A program made the position numbers and the translations under genes. Shown here piece after piece: positions 1-7,782 of a stretch of DNA of 24,028 nucleotides. Below the pieces are notes generated by a model. The model was not told the origin of the DNA. It saw nothing but the letters and a program-made list of their open reading frames with translations, and searched no databases. Position 1 is the first letter of the stretch. Each line of letters opens with the position of its first letter. Source of the DNA: Dissophora ornata (lineage: Eukaryota > Mortierellomycota > Mortierellomycetes > Mortierellales > Mortierellaceae). The stretch lies in assembly GCA_025201705.1 (NCBI GenBank), contig MU617085.1, positions 1 to 24,028 on the forward strand. The letters are read 5' to 3'.

Positions 1-797
1 AAGGCAAAGCAAGAGAACTTGGCAGAGCGGAATATCGGCATACATGTTCCTTTCTCATTTTCAATTGCGAGTAATCAGACTATCCTACTGCCACCATCAC
101 CACCACAACTACCACAACCACAGCCCTCTACATGGATACATGTTTTGCCATTCTCCAGACTTTTCTTTTCATTTTTCTTTTGCATGCATCGGTACCACAT
201 GAAAGAGTGTACACAATGCAACCTATCTTTCATATCCTTCATGTGGAGGGGGGGGGCATAGGGTTCCTTGGGAGGTAGCGTAGGAGCATATGATCGTGTG
301 AGGGCGGCGTGAATGCGCACTGCTTGATCGTGTGCTGACCATGTGGTGCGAATGCCAAATACAACACGCCGACATGAACGAAAGAAACGAGAGATGGTGT
401 GAAGGTTAATGGCGATAGAGTAGCAAAAACTGCCAGTGGCCGATTTCTCCTTGTATGGTTTAGTTGGATATTTGTGTTCACTGGACAAAACTCTCATAGA
501 AAGTGAACCTGTTTTCCCTGTCAACAATCCACAGAAAATAGGATGGTTGTTGAATAGAAACAGACGTGCACGCGCGTGGGTTGCACAAATCAGCAAGTGA
601 GAGGGGGAGGAAAAAAAAAAAAAAAAAGAGAGCAGCGGCCGATTATTCTTGAATGATTGGTTGCGGACTAGACTCGAGGCAGTGCCTGTTCTTCGCCTCG
701 CCTGGTGCTCTCATAATTTCATTTTTCATCAAGTTCTCGGCTTTCTCATCTATTTCTCCAATCACTTTCAAACAATAGGGTCTCTTGCGCCATTCAG
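1..797. other. No gene supported; probably intron or upstream sequence of the sphingomyelin-synthase-like gene
   Basis: I see no convincing exon here. A long minus-strand frame (75-596) is low-complexity and has no recognisable domain. There is a G run near 246, a poly-A tract near 613-627, and a pyrimidine-rich stretch that ends in a TTCAG acceptor at 793-797. The stretch before the acceptor is probably an intron. The exon carrying the other catalytic motif of the downstream enzyme was searched for and not found. Confidence 0.4.
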
Positions 798-2099
798 TGG
801 CGATTGTATTGCAAGAACAAGTGGATCACCTACTTTTCATACCTCTACATCAGTGTTGGTCTCTACTTCGTCGTCGCGACCCGTCTCCACTATACCGTCG
901 ATGTCGTCCTCGCAGTCTTTATCACCTTTGCGCTCTGGTCCGTCTACATTAGCATGGTCGACGTCGTTATGGAGCAAGAGTATTTTGGCATCAAGAGCCA
1001 CCACGAAAAATACGCCATTTTTGACAGTGTCGCTGCAGAGTACGAGCTCACACAGGAGGAAGATGATAAAGATATTCGTCGTGCAGGAAACGCTACTCTG
1101 CGTATGAGGAGACGATATCTGGAACACCACCTGAACCGTCTGCGGGGACCTCGCATTGGCTACGGACGTGGAGAGTACGATCGGGTGGCATTCTTGCCTG
1201 TGCAGTTCAATCTCTGGTTGAAGGGTTTGGTCCGCTGGTGCGATGGACTGGATCTTCGGATGCGTCCTGCGGAGAGTGTGGAGGAAGGCGTGTCTCGTTG
1301 GGAAGAACTCGTGGTACGGTACCGATCAAAGCAGGTCTCCAGCAGAAACTGCACTTGTTCAACCAAAATTCACGGGAAAATGAACGAAGGACTCGGAGAC
1401 GACATGGAAGAAGAAGAGGAGATGGTCGAGGTCTACCATCGCGAGTGTATGATGCTTGAGAGTATTCGTGTGGATGACTATTCGAATGGGACTGGGGGAC
1501 AACAACAGCAAGGACGCTGGCGTTCATTGCCTTTGAGGTCTAGCTCTCGACGAAACCGCGATTCGAATGTGAAGGGAAAAAAGTCTGGCAAAACGGATGG
1601 CGACAGGTATGCTATATCTCCTCTATAGAGTCCCATGGTGTATGATGCAAAATGTGGTGTCATTATAACACTACTAACCGTTGTCTGAACACTTTTGCTA
1701 TCTCGGCTCAACAGAAAGTGGCGCATCTTTAAAATCGCTGCAATCGTATTCGTCAACGCCATTCTACTAGCCAAGGTTGTACAGGTTATCCGGAACAGGG
1801 CCACCTCCGCTTCTCCCTCTCACTGGCCCACGGACATGGAGTCATATCCTGGTGGCACCATCTACATGGACGAAGCGAGTCCCCAGTATCAGGAATCACA
1901 GGAGCACAGTAATTTCGAGGAAAATAGAGATGGAAAGGGGAGGCACCATCATGAACATGACAATGGGCAGTGGCACGATGATGAGCACGAGGGAGAGAAG
2001 GGTGAACGCCAACATAATAGAGGCCATCACCGCCGGGAAGATAGACATCATCGCAATCACTCGCGTGGGCGGGACTGGAACCCTGAAGGGGCTATCTGA
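798..2099 (+). CDS. Sphingomyelin-synthase/PAP2-C family membrane protein, 3' exons only
   Basis: Visible exons are 798-1606 and 1715-2099, joined by a 108-bp intron (GTATGC donor, ACTAAC branch site, AACAG acceptor). The frame is kept exactly, giving 397 residues. The family (sphingomyelin synthase, SMS-related) moves phospho-headgroups onto ceramide in Golgi, ER or plasma membrane. Residues 31-35 read HYTVD, the conserved D4 motif holding the catalytic His and Asp, set between hydrophobic helices (about 12-28 and 36-54). The D3 motif with the other catalytic His is missing, so the first exons lie upstream or outside the window. An apparent start near 804 would be TTG and is not credible; an acceptor at 797 explains the open frame. 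Beyond the core come an acidic run, a Ser/Arg-rich segment, another hydrophobic helix (about 274-294) and a histidine-rich tail. Substrate cannot be told from this fragment. Confidence 0.8.
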
Positions 2100-2880
2100 G
2101 AAAAGTACGACTTCACCCTGCTTTTGATACCTTCCCTGTTCCCAAGATTGGCCTTTCTTGATCCCTGTACATATAGACCGCCAGTTCTCTTTCATATTAA
2201 TTAACTCATAAGCCGTAGTATCGGTTTCGTATGTAACATATCCCATAATTTAAAAAGTAAACTGATCTTCCAAGCATAATTTATGGCAGCTCCTGCCCTT
2301 CATTGTTGTTGACAGTGTGAGGTTGAGTCTTTGATGAGGAGAGGGAGGAAAACAACCTGTAGCTATTTCTTTTCAAGGACTAAAGTTATCTCACGTGACA
2401 TATTTTTGACCTGTATATGAGGTTGATGGACGCGATTAATTGTTTGACCCCTCTCTCGAATTCGAATAGTTCTCTCCAAGAGTTAAACCGCACTTTTCGA
2501 TACAGAAGGTGCGCATAAAGATACATCCCATCCATCGATCATAATCCGCCAATGCTATCGCATCCATCGACCAGACATCCGACACAACAGTTGTAGATCC
2601 GGATTTCGTGAGACAACGGCGACTTGATAACAGCTGGATTGACGGACATCATCCTTACGGAACAATTCACATCATTGGACAGAATCGTACCTTAGCCGTA
2701 CAATGAAGACTCGAACGCAGAATCTAGACACCTTTGCTCTGTCAAAGTCAGAAAAGACAAGACGAATACAGGAGTAGCGAAGCAACATCATGAAGTTTTC
2801 GCGTCGTTACAGTCATCCTAATCAGCTTGTTACGCCGTCTTTTTCTTTCTGCATTCTCCATCGATCGTTTTACAGTCACC
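2100..2880. other. Intergenic region and promoter of the P2 gene
   Basis: No gene is supported. The right half should carry the P2 promoter and 5' leader: it is pyrimidine-rich just before the start, and a good CACC context precedes the ATG at 2881. A 10-bp direct repeat (CATCCATCGA) sits at 2529-2538 and 2561-2570 and is listed separately. No clear TATA box was seen. Confidence 0.6.
2529..2570. repeat. 10-bp direct repeat CATCCATCGA upstream of the P2 gene
   Basis: Two identical copies lie at 2529-2538 and 2561-2570, with starts 32 bp apart. They are about 310-350 bp before the start codon. A related shorter string (CCATCGATCG) occurs near 2859. They could be factor-binding sites of a ribosomal-protein promoter, but this is inference from position alone. 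Confidence 0.35.
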
Positions 2881-3584
2881 ATGAAGTACCTCGCTGCCTA
2901 CCTTTTGCTCACCATCGGTGGTAACGCCGCCCCCTCTGCCTCCGACATCATCTCCCTCCTTGCCACCGTCGGCATTGAGTCTGAGTCGGCTCGCATCGAG
3001 TCCTTGATTTCCCAGCTTGCTGGCAAGGATGTCAACGAGGTATGAACAAGAAACAAACACAAAGAAAGCAGGAACCGGCGTTTTTTTGGAAACAGGAAGT
3101 TGAAGGCAGGGAGTAATAAGCAGGAAGCAGACCTAATATCAATTGGCAAAGGATAAGGGGCGAACGACACAAATCTCAGCATTTTTGAATCTAGGATACG
3201 GAGCTGCGAGTTATTTGTTCTCATTATCAGCACACTGACGGTCAAAGGCGGTTGAGGATCGTAACGACTCGAAGAGGCCGCCTTTCCGTTTTACCCTTTT
3301 CAACATCGAGTCCTGAACCCGTGGGAAGCATCTGGACTTGCGGACGAAAAAGATGAAAGAAAATTTGTGCCTGACCCTGACCCTTCGCCTATTTTATCAA
3401 ATTTCTTGCGTAGCTCATTGCTGAGGGTACCTCCAAGCTCGCTTCCGTCCCCGCTGGTGGTGCTTCTTCCGCTGCCCCCGCTGCCGGTGGTGCTGCCGCT
3501 GTCGCTGAGGTGAAGGCCGAGGAGAAGAAGGAGGAGGCCAAGGAGGAGTCTGATGACGACATGGGCTTCGGTCTCTTCGATTAA
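2881..3584 (+). CDS. RPP2: 60S acidic ribosomal protein P2
   Basis: Exons are 2881-3039 and 3414-3584, separated by a 374-bp intron (GTATGA donor, GCGTAG acceptor, phase 0). The product is 109 residues, the usual size for P2. It begins [10 protein letters not shown], the hallmark helix that dimerises with P1. A hinge rich in Ala and Gly follows, then a Lys/Glu-rich stretch and the invariant C-terminus ending [11 protein letters not shown], which recruits translation GTPases to the ribosomal stalk. It acts in the cytoplasm as part of the P0-P1-P2 stalk. The start has a good CACC context, and codon use is strongly biased to C-ending codons, as expected for a highly expressed gene. The intron is longer than others in the window and contains a hairpin. 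Identification is near certain from the termini. Confidence 0.97.
3244..3285 (+). other. Hairpin inside the P2 intron
   Basis: AAAGGCGG (3244-3251) pairs perfectly with CCGCCTTT (3278-3285), and two G-U pairs can extend the stem inward. The loop itself can form a short second stem. It lies in the middle of the 374-bp intron. Ribosomal-protein introns often host snoRNAs, but I did not find convincing C/D or H/ACA boxes at proper spacing, so no RNA family is assigned. Confidence 0.35.
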
Positions 3585-3634
3585 ACACGCTAAGAATCGC
3601 TCTCTTTTTTTTGAAATATTTTCCTGTGGAATAT

Positions 3635-3640
3635 AATAAA
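3635..3640 (+). terminator. AATAAA polyadenylation signal of the P2 gene
   Basis: A canonical AATAAA lies 51 bp after the P2 stop codon, in an A/T-rich stretch that follows a run of T. The position fits 3'-end processing of this transcript. Confidence 0.6.
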
Positions 3641-3709
3641 AAGAAAAGTGTTCGGCTTAGTGGATCGGATTCGGGACCACCCGCAACCTTTCCTATCTGT
3701 ACTCAAATC

Positions 3710-4132
3710 CTACAACCTCTCAACTATTGTTTTGTACGCGTCGCGATGGCGCTTCTCACTCCCGATATATGATTCACGACTAATTATATTGATAGCGCTT
3801 GAATGCACTCTTGCTTGGCGCTGTCTTGTTCGTAATTTCTCTCTCCTTCTGCTTCGTCCATACTCGTAAGGCGGAGTAAAATGAGGGGAAGAGGACAAAT
3901 AACTGGAACTCATGTTTGTTCGATCGGATGTTTTTTTTTCTTGAAGCATTGTCACCTCTGGAACTTTGCCAGGAATCAGAGGATCTGGTGCTGATCCGTA
4001 GGGATGCATAATACACCACCAATGTCCGTCAGGGTTAGTAAACACTGGACATTCTTGTTGCTTCAAGCGTGCTGTCAGAGAATTGAATCTCGCTCGCTGT
4101 GGTGCTATGACAAGCGTTATGCTTAGAGACAT
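3710..4132 (-). CDS. Unassigned ORF of 140 codons, possibly an orphan or remnant
   Basis: An ATG at 4132 opens a 140-codon frame that ends at 3710. The first half looks protein-like, with a Cys/Trp/His-rich patch around residues 27-45 (contains ECPVFTNPDGHWWC). The second half is Ser/Arg-rich and low-complexity. I do not recognise a family. It lies between the P2 gene (+) and the PQ-loop gene (-). It may be a chance frame, an exon of a spliced gene, or debris of an older gene. No splice partners were found. Confidence 0.22.
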   Translation of the reverse strand: MSLSITLVIAPQRARFNSLTARLKQQECPVFTNPDGHWWCIMHPYGSAPDPLIPGKVPEVTMLQEKKTSDRTNMSSSYLSSSPHFTPPYEYGRSRRREKLRTRQRQARVHSSAINIISRESYIGSEKRHRDAYKTIVERL

Positions 4133-4458
4133 CCTTTGTTGTCGGCTGCCCGTATCTGGACGAGTTTACAGACCCCCCCCCACTGCCCTTCTTGCCATGC
4201 TTATTTTATTTTATTTTCCTTCTTGTCGACACTTACTCGCCGTCGGTAACATACTGTGAGAAAGAAGAACAAGAAGAATAGCCACGCAATACTGCATAAG
4301 TGAAACCCCCCCCCCAGGGGCTGTTTAGCAATTGCCCAATTTAGTTCTCTCGCATGATGCCATTCGTGACACGCTGCAAACGTATGAGTTCTGGACTGGT
4401 GTTAAGATCCCAGAACAATATTTTTCGTGTCTGACATTTGCGTTCCTTCCTTGATAGA

Positions 4459-4639
4459 GGCGCAGATCAACGCTCTCACTATCTGGATAGGATCGGAAGG
4501 AGGGAAGGAGCGTATCCTGTCTGCGCAATATAAAGCTGTTGAAAACTATGACATGCATGACTTAATCTCTGAGACAAGCATGCAGGATCAAGTAGCACTT
4601 GAGGACATTTATTTTTCAATCCAACGCGAGTTTGTTTGA
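4459..4639 (+). CDS. Unassigned coding-like 3' exon or gene fragment
   Basis: A pyrimidine-rich CCTTCCTTGATAG at 4446-4458 looks like a 3' splice site. It is followed by about 60 open codons that end at TGA (4637-4639). The peptide is balanced in composition (INALTIWIGSEGGKERI, then SMQDQVALEDIYFSIQREFV at the end) and looks more protein-like than the surroundings. No in-frame ATG opens it and no upstream exon was found. It may be the tail of a broken gene. The family is not recognised. Confidence 0.2.
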
Positions 4640-4762
4640 GCAGCAGATCTGGAAGACGTATTTTGGCCAAAGGATTACATTATCCACGTAGCTGCCCTGC
4701 TAGGCATCGCGAAAAAAACCGTATGACGATGTTTATTGTGAAATGTGGTATACACACTAATA

Positions 4763-5641
4763 CTAAAACTCGGGCGACTGTTTAGTGTCCATCGCGGTAA
4801 TTGGCAGAGCTCCAGCTGGCGGGCTGCGAGAATAGCGGCGGGTCATGACGAATCCGGCCACAAGGAGTACAGAAACGCCGATTGGGCATATAATGCTGAC
4901 AATGGAAGTTCTGAGTATAAGCAGCGCTGCGAATACGCAAAGCATAAGGCCCAATACGGTCACAGCTGGTCTGGAATACCACCTGGTCTGCGTATAAATG
5001 ATAAGCTGCAGTATGTTGAAATACGCAAATGTCGATGAGAAATATGTCATGTATATATACTGCTTAGGCATCAACAACGAGAACTGCATGATAACGTCGG
5101 TGGTCTTGCCCATTAGACTCAGCCCGATGGATATGTACGACTGGCCCTCAACCGATCGCCTCTTCATGTTCAGCACCACTTGGAAGTATGTCTCGATCGA
5201 CCAAAGAGTAATGGACGCCCACACCAGCTTCGATGATGTGTTTTCCCCAAGCGCATGTGTGCATTCCAAGGCTATGGCGACGGAGTATACCGACAAAGAA
5301 ACCACGGCGAGCACCAGCTTCCGGGACACAGATGCCTTGGAGTATACTACAAACTGGAGAAGCATGGTAGCCTCGAGTATAGGCATGTACCACCCGCTTA
5401 TTCGGGTGAACAGAGGGACATCGATGTCTCGGATAAAGAATAAGTTTACCAGACTCGCGCAGAAGTTGCACGAGGCCCAGATAAAACTCAAGCCAACAGT
5501 GGATTTGCGCCGGTAGTTTTTGATGAGCTGCGGGAGGAGGACGAGGAACCAGATGACATTACTCGTGTACCCGCAGACATTTGCCAGGATGCAAAGCCAG
5601 ACCGGCAGGTTGGGGTCACAGTTCTGCTCGAGGGTTCCCAT
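4763..5641 (-). CDS. PQ-loop repeat membrane protein, seven helices
   Basis: A single-exon gene of 292 residues. The longer open frame to 5722 would begin at TTG, so the ATG at 5641 is preferred; its context (GAAACATGG) is good. It has seven hydrophobic helices. The first PQ loop is intact: P37-Q38 in LVLLPQLIKNYRRKS, followed by TVGLSF. The second repeat (about 147-168) reads ETYFQVVLNMKRRSVEGQS, so the proline is replaced by Phe152 while Gln153 is kept. PQ-loop families include vacuolar cationic amino-acid exporters (Ypq/PQLC2), cystinosin and other organelle carriers. The proline hinges are thought to drive the alternating-access cycle, so the substituted one is of interest. The substrate cannot be assigned. 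Three 11-bp direct repeats lie about 200 bp upstream. Confidence 0.88.
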   Translation of the reverse strand: MGTLEQNCDPNLPVWLCILANVCGYTSNVIWFLVLLPQLIKNYRRKSTVGLSFIWASCNFCASLVNLFFIRDIDVPLFTRISGWYMPILEATMLLQFVVYSKASVSRKLVLAVVSLSVYSVAIALECTHALGENTSSKLVWASITLWSIETYFQVVLNMKRRSVEGQSYISIGLSLMGKTTDVIMQFSLLMPKQYIYMTYFSSTFAYFNILQLIIYTQTRWYSRPAVTVLGLMLCVFAALLILRTSIVSIICPIGVSVLLVAGFVMTRRYSRSPPAGALPITAMDTKQSPEF

Positions 5642-6039
5642 GTTTCGAAAAGGCTTGGAGCGGGAATAACAGTCTGGCACTGGATGAGAAGAGACAGGCT
5701 TTACGGATTCTGTAATGAGCAAATGTGGAACTCGGTGTCAGGTTGGAATTCGTGTTCGGGACGTAGGGAATGGGAGAAAGAACGAAGGATGGGGAAAAGT
5801 TCGAGAGATGGTGGTCTGCGAGAGAGGAAACCATGGTGAACAATGCTTTGACCATGCTTTGACCATGCTTTGACCCATGGAACGTGTACAGTGATGGTCA
5901 CAACTCACTCACACACCGAGTAAACTTGCATTGCATGAATTCTCCGATGTCTTTGAAAGCCTAAAATGGACTGTATGAATTTCTTTTTGCTATTAAGGTT
6001 TACGTTCAACTGTTTCCTCTTCTTCGAGAAAAACTACCG
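5642..6039. other. Promoter side of the PQ-loop gene; no gene seen
   Basis: Frames here are short or chance. It should contain the 5' leader and promoter of the minus-strand PQ-loop gene. The only structure found is the triple 11-bp repeat at 5843-5875. The left end of the decayed transposase lies near 6040. Confidence 0.55.
5843..5875. repeat. Three perfect tandem copies of an 11-bp unit (ATGCTTTGACC)
   Basis: Units at 5843-5853, 5854-5864 and 5865-5875 are identical. The array is flanked by CCATGG at 5831-5836 and 5875-5880. It lies 202-234 bp upstream of the PQ-loop start. It could be a factor-binding cluster or a young slippage product. Confidence 0.9.
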
Positions 6040-6978
6040 TGTTGACGCCGTTGAGAGCCATGATCAGGTGGGGTTTTGCAGATCTCATGAGTCATCTTTA
6101 TCCCGAGCGATGTTGGAAATGTCAAAAGGCGTGGGATAATCGCAAGCTCTGAGATGCGCTTGAAGCTGCTTCATGTTCGGCTCTCCTCCATTCTGGTCCT
6201 CTGGATAACCCATCCGAGAGTGTGCCTTGAGCCAGTCTTTGATATCCTTCAACTTAACACTGAATGTGGGCTTCTTGTTCCTCTTATAGAGGTGGCATAA
6301 CGCCCCGTCCAAATGGATGCTACAGCTCGAGTGCCACGGCCAGCAGGTTCTGGCACAGTCGCGTAAAGAGCTCTTCAAACAAAATCCGCGTTAAAGTTGA
6401 CATGATAGCCCTTGTTGTCCCCGACGATTCCGGCAGCTCGAACCTCTCTGGCACATCGCCCCAAAGGCTGGCCGTCTTTGGTGTGATGTTGTGTTTGGCT
6501 TTCCGACGCTGGGCCAAACATAAACGCTGTCCTGGACGAAATTAAACTTACTTTCCTCGTCCTCCTTGTCCCAGTACACCACAAACGCTGCAAAGATAAC
6601 CAGCAAGGGCGGTTCACCCCAGCGCTTTGCTGCCGCATGCTAGATGTAGCAGTACGACTCGTCGAGGAACACTTCAACTCGAATCGGTCTTACCTATTTT
6701 CCTCCGCCCAGTAATACCAGGTTGCGGAAGTGGCGTTCCAGGTACTTGCGATGGAAAGCGACGTTTGTCGGAGAGTCAAGCAAGATGTCTTGGCGGATTC
6801 CTTTGCCCCAATGGAGACCCAAGTCGTGAAGAATGCGTGTAATTGCACTGTTAGAATATTCGATACCGTGTTGTTCCACGTCCATGTTCATGTTCGTAGA
6901 AACGAGCCAGGGCTGCGACTTCTTGGCGAGGACAGTACACTCGTACATTTTCGATGAAGCGTTCAAAAAAAACGGCAT
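6040..6978 (-). pseudogene. Decayed DDE transposase (IS630/Tc1-like, DDE_3 type)
   Basis: Read on the minus strand, homologous blocks follow each other but in changing frames. First comes an N-terminal helix-turn-helix-like block (SAITRILHDLGLHWGKG), then IRQDILLDSPTN and FHRKYLERHFRNL. The first catalytic motif is FLDESYC, followed by AKRWGEPPLLVIFAAFVVYWD. Then come SVYVWPSVGKPNT, GIVGDNKGYH, and the second catalytic motif SIHLDGALCHLYKRN. A degraded end contains only a trace of the expected TPPYH-type third block. In-frame stops occur at 6694-6696 and 6640-6642, and frame changes are needed near 6430 and 6370. It is therefore dead. Terminal inverted repeats and a target-site duplication were not found. 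The family call rests on motif order, not on a search. Confidence 0.72.
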
Positions 6979-6987
6979 ATCAAGGGG

Positions 6988-7715
6988 ATGGTCAAAAATT
7001 CACACCCCTTCCTCCTCTTTGAGGGCCTTAAGCTCGCCACGCCTCCTAAACCCAGAACCGGGCTCAACTCCTGCATGAAGCCCAAACGCACATCCTCCTT
7101 GGTGGAGAGTGCTTCCAAAACAGCACCAGCTAAGACGATGAAGAAGGCCTCTGTATCCGAATGGAGTACGGTGACTACAACGACCGCAGTAACAGCTTCA
7201 ACCACGACAATATCAGCTGTTGGTACATCGACAACCAAGACAGTTGCGAACAAGAAGAGGAAGACGACAGACGGCGCTGCTTGTTGTGCGAACGATGCAA
7301 CCACCATACCTGCCGCAAGCCGAAAAAAAAATCGTCCGAATCCCGCACGGTTATCACTACAAGAACGTAATGCGATTTCATCCAACGCCATGTCCCACTT
7401 CAAAAAGAGGCATCGACAATCTCTCGGTGAAAATACGATTTCATCCAACGCCATATCTCGCTTCAAAAAGAGGCATCGACAATCTCTCGGTGAAGCGTCG
7501 GCTTGTCTTTCAGCCTTACACATTCAACCGCTCCATAGCGGCACTCAACAATACGGTAGGAAGCAAAAGAGAGTACAACACAACTCGAGGAAAACATCAA
7601 GGAGCGACATTAGAGATGGATGTGGCTGGCAGATTGAGAAACTTTTATTCCGATAAACTTTTCTTAGATGGGTTTAATCTCATCATCATCCTCAAAGATC
7701 TCTGGTACCTTTGAT
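6988..7715 (+). pseudogene. Unassigned basic, Thr/Lys-rich coding remnant with a frame switch
   Basis: From the ATG at 6988 a frame runs to 7656. It has a Ser/Thr-rich low-complexity part, a basic NKKRK patch that could be a nuclear signal, and a 21-residue unit repeated in tandem (SSNAMSHFKKRHRQSLGE and SSNAISRFKKRHRQSLGE). After about 7490 the better protein-like reading is in the next frame (RSIAALNNTVGSKREYNT, then TLEMDVAGRLRNFYSDKLF) and stops near 7714. Either a frameshift or an unrecognised intron joins them; a TTTCAG acceptor-like site lies at 7507-7512. It sits head-on to the dead transposase. No family recognised. It could be a transposon-associated gene fragment. Confidence 0.35.
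7373..7498 (+). repeat. 63-bp tandem duplication, two copies, in frame
   Basis: Copy 1 is 7373-7435 and copy 2 is 7436-7498. The period is exactly 63 bp, or 21 codons. The copies differ at about three positions in the middle (GTCCCA versus ATCTCG), plus the last few bases. The duplication keeps the reading frame of the + strand ORF. Confidence 0.92.
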
Positions 7716-7782
7716 CTCTTGTTCGAATTCGAGGGTGTAAACAGAATATATGGCTCCAGTTTCTGGTGTTTGAGGTGGGGTG

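Noticed and set aside
75..596. 173-codon minus-strand ORF at the left edge
   Set aside because: No domain, low-complexity ends and frame without splice or context support.
5641..5722. N-terminal extension of the PQ-loop protein
   Set aside because: It would start at TTG; the ATG at 5641 has good context and gives a family-like length.
6963..7523. 186-codon minus-strand ORF opposite the Thr/Lys-rich remnant
   Set aside because: Its Val/Phe-rich text is the antisense image of Thr/Lys codons; no domain, and the 63-bp repeat reads better on the plus strand.
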